From positions 62,001 to 126,000 of the forward strand of contig NZ_JAUCGQ010000001.1 in NCBI RefSeq assembly GCF_030362835.1: a stretch of DNA of 64,000 bases, in the 5' to 3' direction. Shown one piece after another: positions 33,164 to 43,205 of the stretch (the first letter of the stretch is position 1; each line of letters begins with the position of its first letter). This stretch comes from Cellulomonas alba. Lineage in GTDB: Bacteria; Actinomycetota; Actinomycetes; Actinomycetales; Cellulomonadaceae. The notes beneath the pieces are model-generated. The model was not told where the DNA came from. It saw only the letters and a list, made by a program, of their open reading frames with translations, and ran no database searches. The position numbers were made by a program, and so were the translations under genes.

Positions 33164-33580
33164 TCAGGCGAGCAGCGTCGGCTTGAGGTCGACGACGCGA
33201 CCCAGCAGCCCGTTCACGAACGTCGGCGACTCGTCCGTCGACAGCGACCGGGCGAGGTCGACGGCCTCGTCGACCGCGACCACGTCGGGCACGTCGTCGT
33301 TGAAGAGGATCTCCCAGGTGCCGATCCGCAGCAGCGCACGGTCGACCGCCGGCATCCGGTCGATCGTCCAGCCGTGCGCGTACGTCGCGAGCACCTCGTC
33401 GATGCGCTCGCGGTGCGCGAGGACGCCCTCGACGATGTCGACCGAGTACTGCGGCAGCGCCGCCTCGGTGCCGGGCTCCGCGATGCGCTGCGCGAGCAGC
33501 GTCACCGGGTCGAGGCCGCGCTGGTCGGCCTCGAAGAGGACGTCCAGCGCGCGCTTGCGGGCCTTGGTGCGAGCTGCCAC
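33164..33580 (-). CDS. nusB: Transcription antitermination factor NusB
   Basis: NusB binds boxA RNA with NusE (ribosomal protein S10) and supports rRNA antitermination. The 138-residue all-helical protein starts ARTKARKRALDVLFEADQRG, an Arg-rich RNA-binding end, and has AVDRALLRIGTWEILFNDDV and VVAVDEAVDLARSLSTDES, typical of the family. It starts at GTG 33578-33580, just after the efp stop; efp-nusB is the usual order. Confidence 0.97.
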   Translation of the reverse strand: MAARTKARKRALDVLFEADQRGLDPVTLLAQRIAEPGTEAALPQYSVDIVEGVLAHRERIDEVLATYAHGWTIDRMPAVDRALLRIGTWEILFNDDVPDVVAVDEAVDLARSLSTDESPTFVNGLLGRVVDLKPTLLA

Positions 33581-33581
33581 G

Positions 33582-34145
33582 TCAGTCGTTCACGCGGCCG
33601 AGGTAGCTGCCGTCACGCGTGTCGACCTTCACCTTGGTGTTCGACTCGAGGAACAGCGGCACCTGGATCTCGTAGCCCGTCTCGAGCGTCGCGGGCTTCG
33701 TGCCGGCGCTCGAGCGGTCGCCCTGGAGGCCCGGCTCGGTGTAGGTCACCTCGAGCACGACCGACGGCGGGAGCTCGACGTAGAGCGGCACGCCGTCGTT
33801 CGTCGCGACCATGGCGTTCTGGTTCTCGAGCAGGAAGTGCGCGGCGTCGCCGACCGTGGCGGACGAGACGTGCATCTGCTCGTACGTGTCCGTGTCCATG
33901 AACACGAAGTCGTCGCCGTCCTTGTACAGGTACTGGTAGTCGCGCTTGTCGACGTTCGCCGTCTCGACCTTGAGGCCCGCGTTGAACGTCCGGTCGACGA
34001 CCTTGCCGGACAGGACGTTCTTGAGCTTGGTGCGGACGAACGCGCCACCCTTGCCGGGCTTGACGTGCTGGAACTCGATGACGGTCCAGAGCTGGCCGTC
34101 GATGCGCAGCACGATGCCGTTCTTGAGGTCGTTGGTGGTCGCCAC
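33582..34145 (-). CDS. efp: Translation elongation factor P
   Basis: EF-P relieves ribosome stalling at polyproline stretches. The 187-residue length is standard. Domain I holds the loop [18 protein letters not shown] near residue 30, whose Lys is the tip residue modified in some bacteria; the C-terminal OB fold has [20 protein letters not shown]. The GTG at 34143-34145 gives [16 protein letters not shown] at 34255-34260 (minus strand) may be its -10 box, about 105 bp upstream. Polyproline-rich targets such as PilT are in this window. Confidence 0.97.
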   Translation of the reverse strand: MATTNDLKNGIVLRIDGQLWTVIEFQHVKPGKGGAFVRTKLKNVLSGKVVDRTFNAGLKVETANVDKRDYQYLYKDGDDFVFMDTDTYEQMHVSSATVGDAAHFLLENQNAMVATNDGVPLYVELPPSVVLEVTYTEPGLQGDRSSAGTKPATLETGYEIQVPLFLESNTKVKVDTRDGSYLGRVND

Positions 34146-34345
34146 GATCGTCTTCCTGTCCGGGGGTTCGGGTGGGGCTGCGGGTGCCGGGCGCCCGTGC
34201 GACCCGTCGCTCGAGCGGTGGGGTCGGGCGCGGTCCTGCCGCAGGCCGCCGACCATCGTACCGTGCGGCACTCCCCCACCGCCGCGCGCGGACGGTGCCC
34301 CTGAGGCGGGCCCGTGGGTCTTCCGGCGACGTCCCGCCCGTGCCG

Positions 34346-34792
34346 TCAGGACCCGAGGACGCTGATGGCGACCCAGCCGACGAACGCTGCCCACAGCAGC
34401 GACGCGAGCGACCCGATGACGAACCGCTCGGACACGCCCGGGTTCTCGCGCAGCTCCGGGTACCGACCCAGTCCCTTGACGGCGACGACGACGGCGACAC
34501 CCGACGGCGCGCCGATCAGGACGCAGCCCGTGACGGCGATCCGTTCGAGCAGGCCGATCCACATCCCGCCGCGCAGGGCCGCGCGGGCGCGCGCGCCCTC
34601 GGGGCCGTCGGACTCGGAGCGCGTCCCCGCGACCTCGGAGGGGTCGGCCGCGGCCGCCGCCTCCGCGTGCTCGTGCCCGGCGTCCGTCGAGCGGGACGCG
34701 GCGCGCAGCACGGCCGTGACGACGAACGAGCCGCCGGCGCTCGACAGGGCGAGCGCGAGCACGGCGACCAGGGCGGTGAGTGCGGGGTTCAC
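34346..34792 (-). CDS. Membrane protein resembling the C-terminal half of DUF3307 proteins
   Basis: A 148-residue protein with three or four hydrophobic segments: residues 5-25, about 80-105 and 125-147. The segment [19 protein letters not shown] followed by [17 protein letters not shown] resembles the end of DUF3307 membrane proteins, which are frequent partners of SatD. The GTG at 34790-34792 overlaps the SatD stop by 4 bp. The N-terminal DUF3307 core is absent and replaced by an acidic Ala-rich linker. The function is unknown. Confidence 0.68.
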   Translation of the reverse strand: MNPALTALVAVLALALSSAGGSFVVTAVLRAASRSTDAGHEHAEAAAAADPSEVAGTRSESDGPEGARARAALRGGMWIGLLERIAVTGCVLIGAPSGVAVVVAVKGLGRYPELRENPGVSERFVIGSLASLLWAAFVGWVAISVLGS

Positions 34793-35418
34793 GACGACGG
34801 GCTCCTCGCGGGTCGGGCCGCTCCCTCGGCGGCGGCCAGCAGACGTTCCGCCGCACCGCGCGCCGCGACCTCCTCGGCCCACATCGCGGTGCGCAGGCGC
34901 TGGCTGACTGCCTGCTGGGAGATGCCGAGCGTACGGGCAACCTCGTCCTGGCGGGCGGAGGCGCCCGCGGCCGTGAGCGCGTCGATCGCGGCCCAGCCCG
35001 CGCTGGACCGCCGTGCCGCTGTTGCGGCTATCAGGACGACGACCGCCTCGGCGTCGGCGGCCGCCTGCTCGTCGTCGCCGCGGACCACGAGCGGGACGGA
35101 GCGCTGCCTGCTCTTCGCGGCCTCCACGGCCTCGCGGGCGTGCACGAACGCGGCACCGCTCGCGGCACGCGCGTCGGCGGGCAGCGGCTCGTCGACCGCC
35201 CCGGCGCCCACGCCGACGCTCCAGCCGCCGAGCCGCAGCACCCGGAGCACGACCTGGAGCGCCGCGCGCGGCTGCGCGTAGACCCCCTGGACCTCGTCGC
35301 CGACCGTGCGGGTGAACGCCCGCAGCGCGTCAGGGCTGGGGCCGAGCTCGGCGAGCAGCGCGTCGACGTGGTCGCCGCGGGTGCGGCTGCCCTGCTGGTC
35401 CATGGTGACGACGAACAT
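34789..35418 (-). CDS. SatD-like protein with C-terminal helix-turn-helix
   Basis: A 209-residue protein. The N-terminus ([20 protein letters not shown]) and the middle match the SatD family, named from the streptococcal sat secretion and acid-tolerance locus, whose function is poorly defined. The C-terminal part carries a helix-turn-helix, [20 protein letters not shown] near residue 155. The ATG at 35416-35418 has no clear ribosome binding site, so the transcript may be leaderless. A cluster of ACAAG/CTTGT elements directly upstream is a candidate binding site for the protein itself. Operon with the downstream DUF3307-like membrane protein. Confidence 0.75.
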   Translation of the reverse strand: MFVVTMDQQGSRTRGDHVDALLAELGPSPDALRAFTRTVGDEVQGVYAQPRAALQVVLRVLRLGGWSVGVGAGAVDEPLPADARAASGAAFVHAREAVEAAKSRQRSVPLVVRGDDEQAAADAEAVVVLIAATAARRSSAGWAAIDALTAAGASARQDEVARTLGISQQAVSQRLRTAMWAEEVAARGAAERLLAAAEGAARPARSPSS

Positions 35419-35420
35419 GC

Positions 35421-35528
35421 GACAAGTCTGGCCCCTTGTAGCCAATGAAACAAGTCACAAGGCTTGTCGCTGCCGCACGGGCGGGCGGAGTCGGACTTGT
35501 AGCGCCGCCCACCAGGCCGCGGTCTTGT
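35421..35528. promoter_or_regulatory. Cluster of ACAAG/CTTGT elements upstream of the SatD-like gene
   Basis: Within 108 bp the pentamer ACAAG or its complement CTTGT occurs seven times, at about 35422, 35435, 35450, 35457, 35463, 35496 and 35524; the 35457-35467 pair forms the palindrome ACAAGGCTTGT. Such AT-containing repeats stand out in this GC-rich sequence. The region holds the SatD promoter (TACAAG-like -10 box) and is the likely operator for an HTH regulator. Confidence 0.6.
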
Positions 35529-35975
35529 TCAGCCCCCCAGGCGTGAGGCGATCGCCGACAGGGCCAGCCGGTACGAGTCCGGTCCGAAGCCGGCGACCGT
35601 GCCGGTCGCGACACCGCCGATCACCGACCGATGGCGGAACTCCTCGCGCGCGTACGGGTTCGACAGGTGCACCTCGACGAGCAGCAGCCCGCCCTTCGTC
35701 ACCTGAGCCGCCGCGTCGCGCAGCGCGTACGAGTAGTGCGTGAACGCGGCCGGGTTCAGCACCACGTGAGCGCGCGCGTCGACCGCCTCGTGCAGCCAGC
35801 CGACCAGCTCCGACTCGTCGTCGCTCTGCCGGACCTCGACGTCGAGGCCGAGCTCGGACGCCCACGCCTGCGCGCTCGCCGTCAGCTCCGCGTGCGTGGC
35901 CGAGCCGTACACCTCGGGCTCGCGCACGCCGAGGCGACCGAGGTTGGGACCGTTGAGGACGAGCACCCGCGTCAT
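35529..35975 (-). CDS. aroQ: 3-dehydroquinate dehydratase, type II
   Basis: AroQ dehydrates 3-dehydroquinate in the shikimate pathway. The 148-residue length is right for the type II dodecameric enzyme. Motifs are [20 protein letters not shown] at the N-terminus (catalytic Tyr loop), [16 protein letters not shown] near residue 78 and [20 protein letters not shown] near 100 (catalytic His). It follows aroB after 10 bp. Confidence 0.96.
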   Translation of the reverse strand: MTRVLVLNGPNLGRLGVREPEVYGSATHAELTASAQAWASELGLDVEVRQSDDESELVGWLHEAVDARAHVVLNPAAFTHYSYALRDAAAQVTKGGLLLVEVHLSNPYAREEFRHRSVIGGVATGTVAGFGPDSYRLALSAIASRLGG

Positions 35976-35985
35976 GGGCGGCAGC

Positions 35986-37104
35986 CTAGAGGTCGACCGC
36001 GCGGGACGGCCGGGGCGCGCCCTCGCTGACCTCGGCGTACGCGGCGGCGAGCAGCGTCGGGTCCGGGCCCTCGAGCCGTGCGGTGCGGCCCACGTCCTCG
36101 AGCACCACGAAGCGCAGCAGGTCGCCGCGCGTCTTCTTGTCCCGGCGCATCGCGGTGAGCAGCCGCTCCCAGCGGTCGCCGCGATAGGTCGTGGGCAGCC
36201 CGAGCGACGAGAGGATCGAGCGGTGCCGCTCGACGACGTCGTCCGAGAGTCGCCCGGCGAGGCGCGCGAGCTCCGCGACGTAGACCATCCCGACCGAGAC
36301 GGCCGCGCCGTGCCGCCACTGGAACCGCTCGACCTGCTCGATCGCGTGGCCGAACGTGTGGCCGTAGTTGAGGATCTCGCGCAGGCCCGACTCCTTGAGG
36401 TCCACGCTCACGACCTTCGCCTTGACCGCGACCGCCCGCTCGACGAGCTCGAGCAGCACGTCGGACCGCGACGCCGCGACCGGGTCGGTCAGCAGGTCCA
36501 CGTTCGCCTCGACGAGCTCGAGGATGCGCGGGTCGTCGATGAACCCGCACTTGACGACCTCCGCGAGCCCGGCGACGAAGTCGTGGCGCGCCATCGTCTC
36601 GAGCGCCGCGAGGTCGCAGATGACACCCGCCGGCGGGTGGAACGCGCCGACGAGGTTCTTGCCCTCGGCGGTGTTGATGCCCGTCTTGCCGCCGACCGCC
36701 GCGTCGACCATGCCTGCGACGGTCGTGGACACCTGCACCACGCGGACGCCGCGCAGCCACGTCGCGGCGACGAACCCCGCGAGGTCGGTCGTCGCTCCCC
36801 CGCCGACGCCGACCACCGCGTCCGAGCGCGTGAACCCGGCCTGGCCGAGCACCTGCCACAGGAAGGCGGCGACCTGCGCCGTCTTCGCCTCCTCGGCGTC
36901 GGGCACCTCGGCGGTGAACGCCTCGTAGCCGTGCTCGCGCAGGTCGGCGCGGATCGCCTCGGCGGTCGTCGCGAGCGCCGCCGGGTGGACGACGAGCACG
37001 CGCCGCACGCCCTCACCCAGCATGCCGGGGAGCTCGCCGAGCAGGTGACGGCCGATGACGACGTCGTAGGGCCGCTCGCCGTCGACGGTGACGATCCGGT
37101 TCAT
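35986..37104 (-). CDS. aroB: 3-dehydroquinate synthase
   Basis: AroB makes 3-dehydroquinate from DAHP. The 372-residue protein shows the NAD-binding [20 protein letters not shown] near residue 98, [19 protein letters not shown] near 130, and the zinc-ligand motif [20 protein letters not shown] near 255. The ATG at 37102-37104 overlaps the aroK stop. Confidence 0.98.
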   Translation of the reverse strand: MNRIVTVDGERPYDVVIGRHLLGELPGMLGEGVRRVLVVHPAALATTAEAIRADLREHGYEAFTAEVPDAEEAKTAQVAAFLWQVLGQAGFTRSDAVVGVGGGATTDLAGFVAATWLRGVRVVQVSTTVAGMVDAAVGGKTGINTAEGKNLVGAFHPPAGVICDLAALETMARHDFVAGLAEVVKCGFIDDPRILELVEANVDLLTDPVAASRSDVLLELVERAVAVKAKVVSVDLKESGLREILNYGHTFGHAIEQVERFQWRHGAAVSVGMVYVAELARLAGRLSDDVVERHRSILSSLGLPTTYRGDRWERLLTAMRRDKKTRGDLLRFVVLEDVGRTARLEGPDPTLLAAAYAEVSEGAPRPSRAVDL

Positions 37105-37682
37105 CGCTGGTCCTCCAGGTCTCGGGGCGCGGCACGGCGGGCGGCGGAGAGCTCGTCCTCGATGAGCTGCGCGACCTCGGGCGGCTTGCGGTCGTCGGTC
37201 AGCACGGTGACGGTCGAGACGGCCTCGTAGACCGGCCGCCGCTCCTCCATGAGCGCCTGCCACCGGGCCCGTGGGTTGCCGAGCAGCAGCGGACGGGACT
37301 GGTTGAACCCGACGCGCGGCGCCGCGTGCGCCAGGCTCACGTCGAGGAACACGACGACGCCGCCGGCCGCCCGGTACGCGGCGAGCGCGCCCTGCGTCCG
37401 CTCGTCGAGCACCGCGCCACCACCGAGCGCGAGCACGCCGTCGTGCTCGCGCAGCGCGTCGGTCACCGCCACGTGCTCGAGCTCGCGGAAGGCGGGCTCG
37501 CCGTCGTCGAAGAAGATCTCGGCGATCGGCTTGCCGGCGACCGCCTCGACGTCGGCGTCGGTGTCGCGCACGGCGAGCTGCCACCGTTCGGCCAGGGCCG
37601 CGGCGACGGTCGACTTGCCCGCACCCGGCGGGCCGACGAGGACGATGCGCGGGCCGGGCCGCGGGTCGGTCGGGGACGTCAC
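37101..37682 (-). CDS. aroK: Shikimate kinase
   Basis: AroK phosphorylates shikimate. The 193-residue protein has the P-loop [20 protein letters not shown] near residue 15, the substrate-binding [18 protein letters not shown], and [14 protein letters not shown]; the lid Arg lies in [16 protein letters not shown]. It is divergent from the large fibronectin-repeat gene; aroC lies on the far side of that gene. Confidence 0.96.
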   Translation of the reverse strand: MTSPTDPRPGPRIVLVGPPGAGKSTVAAALAERWQLAVRDTDADVEAVAGKPIAEIFFDDGEPAFRELEHVAVTDALREHDGVLALGGGAVLDERTQGALAAYRAAGGVVVFLDVSLAHAAPRVGFNQSRPLLLGNPRARWQALMEERRPVYEAVSTVTVLTDDRKPPEVAQLIEDELSAARRAAPRDLEDQR

Positions 37683-37792
37683 GCGTCGAGGCTAGCCACC
37701 GCGGGCGGCCGTGCGGCCGCGTGTCCGTCCCGCGGGCGGCGCCGGCGTCAGGCGCCGTCAGCGCGCGACGTTCCGGGCACGCAGGACCGAAC

Positions 37793-37872
37793 GGGTGAAA
37801 CGGCACCCCCTCCCTTGCCCCAGGCAGCAGCGGTGCCGAGACGACCACCGACACCTGGGTCGAACGAGGGGG
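37793..37872 (+). promoter_or_regulatory. Possible structured 5' leader of the fibronectin-repeat gene
   Basis: Three helices that exclude one another can form before the ATG at 37877: GGGTG/CACCC (37793-37797 with 37804-37808), CGGCACC/GGTGCCG (37801-37807 with 37832-37838), and CCCCCTC/GAGGGGG (37806-37812 with 37866-37872). The last would hide the ribosome binding site GAGGGGGAG. It matches no riboswitch class I know, and chance pairing is common at this GC. Confidence 0.35.
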
Positions 37873-37876
37873 AGCA

Positions 37877-40800
37877 ATGTCGCGAAGCCGCGCATTCGTC
37901 GGGATCACCACCGGAGCGGCGGTGCTCGTGACGGGAGTGCTGATCGCCGTCCCCGCGGCGGCGGCCGGGCCGGACGCGCCGACCGGCCCGCAGGTCGGGC
38001 ACGTCGTGACCGCGGACGACACCGGCGCCGGCGACGAGCTGTTCCAGTGGCAGCCGGTCCTCGGCGCGACTGGCTACAGCCTGGAGATCTCGACGCGCTC
38101 CGACTTCGCCTCCGGCTCGGACGTGGTGCCGCTCGTCAAGACGGTGCTCCCCGCCTGGGTGCCCACCTCTCCCCTGGGCGGCGTCGGGCACGACGCCGGT
38201 GGCCAGACGCTGTACTGGCGGGTCGCGGCCGTGTCCGGCACGACGACCGGTGCGTGGTCGGACACCCAGTCGCTCTGGGAGGACGACCTCGCCGCTCCCG
38301 TGCCGCTCGGCCCGGGCAGCTCGGGCGCGGACTCCGAGCTCCAGTACCCGACGCCGGTCCAGTTCTCGTGGCAGCCGGTGCCCGGCGCGACCGGCTACGA
38401 CGTGCAGTACGCGCCCGTCAGCGACGTGGACTTCTCGAGCACGTCGACCGTGACGACGACCTCGCCCACCACCGCGACCACGTGGAGCCCGACCGCGCCG
38501 CTCACGCGCACGCTCGACGGCGAGTCGATCTCGTGGCACTGGCGCGTGCGCGCCCGCTACTTCGCCGGCACCGCGACGCCCGTCGTCGGGCCGTGGAGCA
38601 GCACCGACCGGCAGTTCACCGTGACGTGGCCGTCCGCCGTCTCCCAGCCGATGCTGCTCGAGCCGGCCGCCTCCGACGGCTCGTCGCCGTCCGACCCCGT
38701 CGTGTCCGACCCGCTGTTCCGCTGGTCGGGCGTCGCCGGCGCCGGCTCCTACACGCTGACGCTCGGCAAGTCGCGCTCCGACGACGGCTCGGCCGTCACG
38801 GACGTCGTCCTCACGAAGAACGTCACGGGCACGACCTACGCGCTCACCGACCCGCTGCTCGACCAGCAGTACTTCTGGCAGGTCACGCCGCTCGACGCCG
38901 CGGGCAAGCCGGGGACGCCGTCGGACGTGCAGGAGTTCATCAAGCGGTGGGGCCGGCAGAGCGCGCCTGCGACCACGAACGAGTACTCGACGGCCTACCC
39001 CGAGCCGCTGGTCGGCGCCACGACTCCGGGGGCAGCACCGCAGATCCCGCTCGACCAGTTCGAGCTGTCGTGGAAGCCGCTGGCCCGGACGACGTACTAC
39101 GAGGTCGAGGTCGCCAACGACACCACGGTCGTGACCTGCCAGACGGCGAGCACGTCAGCGACGATCTTCGCGAAGTACGAGGCGTCCAGCGCCACGGGCG
39201 GCAGCCCCGCCGCGCTGCGGCAGAACGGCGTCGCCTGCCTGTGGAACGCGCAGGCCGCGAAGCGGATCATCGCCGGCGGGACCTACCGGTGGCGAGTGCG
39301 CGGCTGGCAGGTCACCGCCAGCTCGACGGCCTCGATCGCCGGCGACGCGCCCACGGCCAGCATCCACTCCGACTGGTCCGACCCGCAGAGCGTCGACTTC
39401 CCCGAACGTGCGACGTACGTGACCGCCACGGCGCCCGCGTCGACGTCGGCCTCGACGATCGCGCTCGGACCCGACTCGACGGACCAGGTCGCGCCCGGTG
39501 AGCCCGCGCCGCTTCTCTCGTGGCAGCCGATGGCCGGCGCGACGTACTACATGGTCCAGGTGGGCCTGAACTCGTCCGTCGACACGAACCCGATCGCGAC
39601 GATCAGGGTGCCCGGCACCTCCTTCCGCGCGACCGGCGTGTTCGCGGACAACCAGGTGAACCTGCCCTACTACTGGCGCGTCCGCGGCATGGCGAGCGAC
39701 ATCACGTCGACGGACCTCACCTACCTCGGGGACTGGACGACCACGCAGAGCTGGTCGAAGGCGAGCACGGCGGCGACCTTCGACGGCCAGCAGCCGGTCA
39801 CGCAGGTCGGCGGCACCACGTTGCTGCGGTGGGCGCCGCAGGCCGCGTCGGCACCGCTCGACGGCGGCAGCCGCGGCTACCAGATCACCATCCGGAACAG
39901 CGCCAACACCGTGATCGGCACGGCGCAGAAGGTCACGTACCCGTTCTTCGTCGCCGCGAACCCGAGCACCGGCAAGACGCTCACGCCGGGCACGTACAAC
40001 TTCACCGTCCAGCCGCTCGACGCCAGCGGCGCCGCGGGGCGCGCGTCCAGCTCGCAGACGTTCGTGATCGACGGCTCCGCGCCCAGCGGCCTGACGGCCG
40101 TGCCGGCGGGCTCGGGCGAGACCCTCTCGTGGAACCCGTCGCCCGGTGCGGCGTCGTACAAGGTCACCGCGACCCTCGGCGCGACGACCAAGACAGTCAC
40201 GACGTCGCAGACTGCCACGACGATCACCGACCTCACGCCTGGCGCGTACACGTGGACCGTCACGCCGACCGACTCCCAGACGGTCGTCGGCAGCACGTCG
40301 AGCGGCGCGTTCACGGTCGACCCGCGCACGGTGACGACCCGCAGCACGGGCACCGAGCCGGCCTCGGGCGCCGTCGTGACGTGGCAGAGCCCCGCGCTCG
40401 ACTGGGCGCCGCTCGCCGGCGCGTCGCGGTACGTCGTCAAGATCACGACGCCCTCGGGCACCACGGTCGACAGCGCCGAGACGACCGCGACGTCGTACGT
40501 CCCGTCGAAGGCGCTGGCGTTCGGGACGCAGTACCAGTGGCAGGTGACGGCGGTGCCCGAGGTGGCGACGACGTCGTCAGCGCGCCCGACGCTCGGCCAG
40601 TCGGCCGTCGTGCCCTTCACGTTCAGCGGCGCTCCCGGCACCCCGAGCAAGCCCTCGCTCGTCGTGAAGGACGGCACCACCGTCGCAGCCACCTGGACGG
40701 CGCTCATCGGCCCGTCCCTCGGATCGTCGGCCACGCCCGACTACGTGGTCCGCTACGGCGTCGTCAACGTCGCGACGGGCGTGCCGGACACCTGGATCGC

Positions 40801-41800
40801 CGAGCAGGACCTCGGGAACGCGGCGACCTACACCGTGACCGGCCTGCTCCAGGGCGTGACCTACGCGCTCCAGGTGCGCGCGCAGAACGACCTGGGCACC
40901 AGCGCGTGGTCTGCTCAGGCCACGGCGACCACCGGCACCGTCCCGGGCGCCCCGCGGAGCGTGACCGCCTCGGCGCTGACGTCGGTCGGGAGCGTCAAGG
41001 TCAGCTGGCAGGCGCCCACGCTCACGACCGGCAGCCCCGCGGTGACGGGGTACGTCGTGACGTACGCCGTCGGCACCGGCGCGCCGAAGTCCGTCACGGT
41101 GACGACGACGACCGCCACGATCACGGGCCTGAGCCGCTCGACGTACACGATCACGGTCGCGGCGCAGAACGTGCTCGGCACGGGTCCGAACGCGACCGTG
41201 ACGGCCCTGCCCTACGCCGCAGCCTCGGCGCCGCTGTCGGCGAAGGTCGTACGTGGTGACCGCTCGGCGAAGGTGTCGTGGACCAAGCCCACGGCCGACG
41301 GCGGCTCTCCGATCACGGGCTACGTGGTGCAGACCAGCGCCTACAACGCGTCGACGAAGACCTGGGGCGCATGGGCGAGCCGCGTGTCGACCACCGCGAC
41401 CAGCACCACGGTCACGAGCCTGATCAACGGGACGACGTACCACGTGCGCGTCTACGCCAAGACCGCGCCGGCCCCGGCCGGCGCAGCCTCGACGACGCTC
41501 ACGGTCGTCCCGGCGGGCAAGCCGTTCGCACCGACCTCCGTCGCGGTGAAGGTGTCCTCCGGCAAGGCCGTCGTCTCGTGGAAGAAGCCGAACACGAACG
41601 GCGCGGCCCTCACGGGCTACGTCCTGCAGTACTCGACGACGGGCAAGACGTGGTCCACCAAGGCGTCGCCCTCGGCGTCGGCGACCAGCTACACGTGGTC
41701 GAAGCCCACGAAGGGCAAGGCGTACTACGTCCGCATCTACGCCAAGAACTCCGTGGGGACCAGCTCCGCGAGCTCGTCCGTGAAGTTCGTGGCGAAGTAG
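37877..41800 (+). CDS. Large secreted protein of fibronectin type III-like repeats
   Basis: A 1307-residue protein with a Sec signal peptide (basic MSRSR, then a hydrophobic stretch, cleavage near AAAAG at about residue 31). The N-terminal two thirds contain about eight modules with a W-x-P-x-x-GA-x-x-Y core ([15 protein letters not shown] near 54, [15 protein letters not shown] near 160, further ones near 278, 394, 544, 648, 747 and 838). Four clearer FN3 domains follow at about 918, 1021, 1117 and 1213, spaced by ~97 residues. There is no catalytic domain, LPxTG motif or C-terminal membrane helix. GAGGGGGAG precedes the ATG. It sits between aroK and aroC and next to the pilus locus; an adhesin or surface scaffold is one possibility. 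Confidence 0.85.
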   Translation: MSRSRAFVGITTGAAVLVTGVLIAVPAAAAGPDAPTGPQVGHVVTADDTGAGDELFQWQPVLGATGYSLEISTRSDFASGSDVVPLVKTVLPAWVPTSPLGGVGHDAGGQTLYWRVAAVSGTTTGAWSDTQSLWEDDLAAPVPLGPGSSGADSELQYPTPVQFSWQPVPGATGYDVQYAPVSDVDFSSTSTVTTTSPTTATTWSPTAPLTRTLDGESISWHWRVRARYFAGTATPVVGPWSSTDRQFTVTWPSAVSQPMLLEPAASDGSSPSDPVVSDPLFRWSGVAGAGSYTLTLGKSRSDDGSAVTDVVLTKNVTGTTYALTDPLLDQQYFWQVTPLDAAGKPGTPSDVQEFIKRWGRQSAPATTNEYSTAYPEPLVGATTPGAAPQIPLDQFELSWKPLARTTYYEVEVANDTTVVTCQTASTSATIFAKYEASSATGGSPAALRQNGVACLWNAQAAKRIIAGGTYRWRVRGWQVTASSTASIAGDAPTASIHSDWSDPQSVDFPERATYVTATAPASTSASTIALGPDSTDQVAPGEPAPLLSWQPMAGATYYMVQVGLNSSVDTNPIATIRVPGTSFRATGVFADNQVNLPYYWRVRGMASDITSTDLTYLGDWTTTQSWSKASTAATFDGQQPVTQVGGTTLLRWAPQAASAPLDGGSRGYQITIRNSANTVIGTAQKVTYPFFVAANPSTGKTLTPGTYNFTVQPLDASGAAGRASSSQTFVIDGSAPSGLTAVPAGSGETLSWNPSPGAASYKVTATLGATTKTVTTSQTATTITDLTPGAYTWTVTPTDSQTVVGSTSSGAFTVDPRTVTTRSTGTEPASGAVVTWQSPALDWAPLAGASRYVVKITTPSGTTVDSAETTATSYVPSKALAFGTQYQWQVTAVPEVATTSSARPTLGQSAVVPFTFSGAPGTPSKPSLVVKDGTTVAATWTALIGPSLGSSATPDYVVRYGVVNVATGVPDTWIAEQDLGNAATYTVTGLLQGVTYALQVRAQNDLGTSAWSAQATATTGTVPGAPRSVTASALTSVGSVKVSWQAPTLTTGSPAVTGYVVTYAVGTGAPKSVTVTTTTATITGLSRSTYTITVAAQNVLGTGPNATVTALPYAAASAPLSAKVVRGDRSAKVSWTKPTADGGSPITGYVVQTSAYNASTKTWGAWASRVSTTATSTTVTSLINGTTYHVRVYAKTAPAPAGAASTTLTVVPAGKPFAPTSVAVKVSSGKAVVSWKKPNTNGAALTGYVLQYSTTGKTWSTKASPSASATSYTWSKPTKGKAYYVRIYAKNSVGTSSASSSVKFVAK

Positions 41801-41808
41801 CCCGCTCG

Positions 41809-41849
41809 ACGAGAGAGGCCCGGCGCGCACTGCGCCGGGCCTCTCTCGT
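41809..41849. terminator. Bidirectional terminator after the fibronectin-repeat gene
   Basis: A perfect 18-bp inverted repeat (41809-41826 and 41832-41849) with a 5-nt loop GCACT follows the plus-strand stop by 8 bp and precedes the convergent aroC stop. Confidence 0.92.
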
Positions 41850-41891
41850 GCCGGCCGTCGGTCGACGCCGGCCGTCGGTCGGTGCGAGCTG

Positions 41892-43082
41892 CTACGCGAG
41901 CAGCTCCGGGATCGACGCGACGTACGCGTCGAGGTTCCGCCGCACCTCGACGAGCGAGTCGCCGCCCGTCTTCTCGAGCAGCGCGTCGGCCAGCACGAGC
42001 GCGACCATCGCCTCGGCGACGACCGCGGCGGGCGGCACCGCGCAGACGTCGGAGCGCTGGTGCTGCGCCTTCGCGGCCTCCCCCGTCGCCGTGTCCACCG
42101 TGGCGAGCGCGCGCGGCACCGTCGAGATCGGCTTCATGGCGGCGCGCACGCGCAGCACCTCGCCGTTCGTCATGCCGCCCTCGAGGCCGCCCGCACGGTT
42201 GGTGCGCCGCACGATCCGCCCGTCGGCGCCGCGCTCGATCTCGTCGTGCGCCTGCGAGCCGCGACGCGCGGCCGTGCGGAAGCCGTCACCCACCTCGACG
42301 CCCTTGATCGCCTGGATCCCCATGAGCGCACCCGCCAGTCGCGCGTCGAGCTTGCGGTCCCAGTGCGTGTACGAGCCGAGGCCCGAGGGCAGCCCGTAGG
42401 CGAGCACCTCGACGACCCCGCCGAGCGTGTCGCCGTCCTTGTGGCACTCGTCGATCTCGGCGACCATCGCGGCCGAGGACGCAGCGTCGAAGCACCGCAC
42501 CGGGTCGGCGTCGAGAGCGGCGACGTCGTCGGGACCCGGCAGCGGTGCGCCCTCGGGGACGGCGGCCGCGCCGATCGCCACGACGTGCGCGACGAGCCGG
42601 ACGCCTGCGGCCTGCTCGAGGAACCGCGCCGCGAGCGCACCCAGAGCGACACGCGTCGCCGTCTCGCGCGCGCTCGCGCGCTCGAGCACGGGCCGCGCGT
42701 CGTCGAAGCCGTACTTGCGCATGCCCACCAGGTCGGCGTGGCCGGGCCGAGGACGCGTCAGCGGCGCGTTGCGCGCCCGGTTGAGCACGTCGGCGTCCTC
42801 GACCGGGTCGGCCGCCATGACGTCGACCCACTTGGGCCACTCGGAGTTGCCGATCTCGAGCGCGATCGGTCCGCCCTGCGTGACGCCGTGGCGGACGCCC
42901 GCGAGGACCCGCAGCTCGTCCTGCTCGAACTTCTGGCGCGCGCCGCGGCCGTAGCCGAGCCGCCGCCGCGCGAGGACCGCGCGCACGTCGTCCGTCGTCA
43001 CCTCGACGCCGGCAGGGAGCCCTTCGAGGACGCCCACGAGGGCGGGGCCGTGCGACTCACCGGACGTCAACCAACGCAGCAT
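41892..43082 (-). CDS. aroC: Chorismate synthase
   Basis: AroC makes chorismate from EPSP using reduced FMN. The 396-residue protein begins [20 protein letters not shown] and contains [18 protein letters not shown] and [20 protein letters not shown] near residue 115, plus [20 protein letters not shown] near 305. It lies between the pilMNO terminator and the fibronectin-repeat gene, separated from both aroE and aroK. Confidence 0.97.
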   Translation of the reverse strand: MLRWLTSGESHGPALVGVLEGLPAGVEVTTDDVRAVLARRRLGYGRGARQKFEQDELRVLAGVRHGVTQGGPIALEIGNSEWPKWVDVMAADPVEDADVLNRARNAPLTRPRPGHADLVGMRKYGFDDARPVLERASARETATRVALGALAARFLEQAAGVRLVAHVVAIGAAAVPEGAPLPGPDDVAALDADPVRCFDAASSAAMVAEIDECHKDGDTLGGVVEVLAYGLPSGLGSYTHWDRKLDARLAGALMGIQAIKGVEVGDGFRTAARRGSQAHDEIERGADGRIVRRTNRAGGLEGGMTNGEVLRVRAAMKPISTVPRALATVDTATGEAAKAQHQRSDVCAVPPAAVVAEAMVALVLADALLEKTGGDSLVEVRRNLDAYVASIPELLA

Positions 43083-43151
43083 GCTCGGAATCCTTCCATG
43101 GTGGCCGACGCCGCCCGGCGGGCATCCGGGCAGTGGAACGCCCGGACGCGG

Positions 43152-43192
43152 CTCGGCCCGCCGTGCGCCCCGAGGGGAGCAGGCGGGCCGAG
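43152..43192 (-). terminator. Terminator after pilO
   Basis: CTCGGCCCGCC (43152-43162) and GGCGGGCCGAG (43182-43192) form a perfect 11-bp stem with a 19-nt loop, 14 bp beyond the pilO stop and before aroC. It separates the pilus genes from aroC. Confidence 0.7.
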
Positions 43193-43205
43193 GCGCTTCG
43201 GTGCG

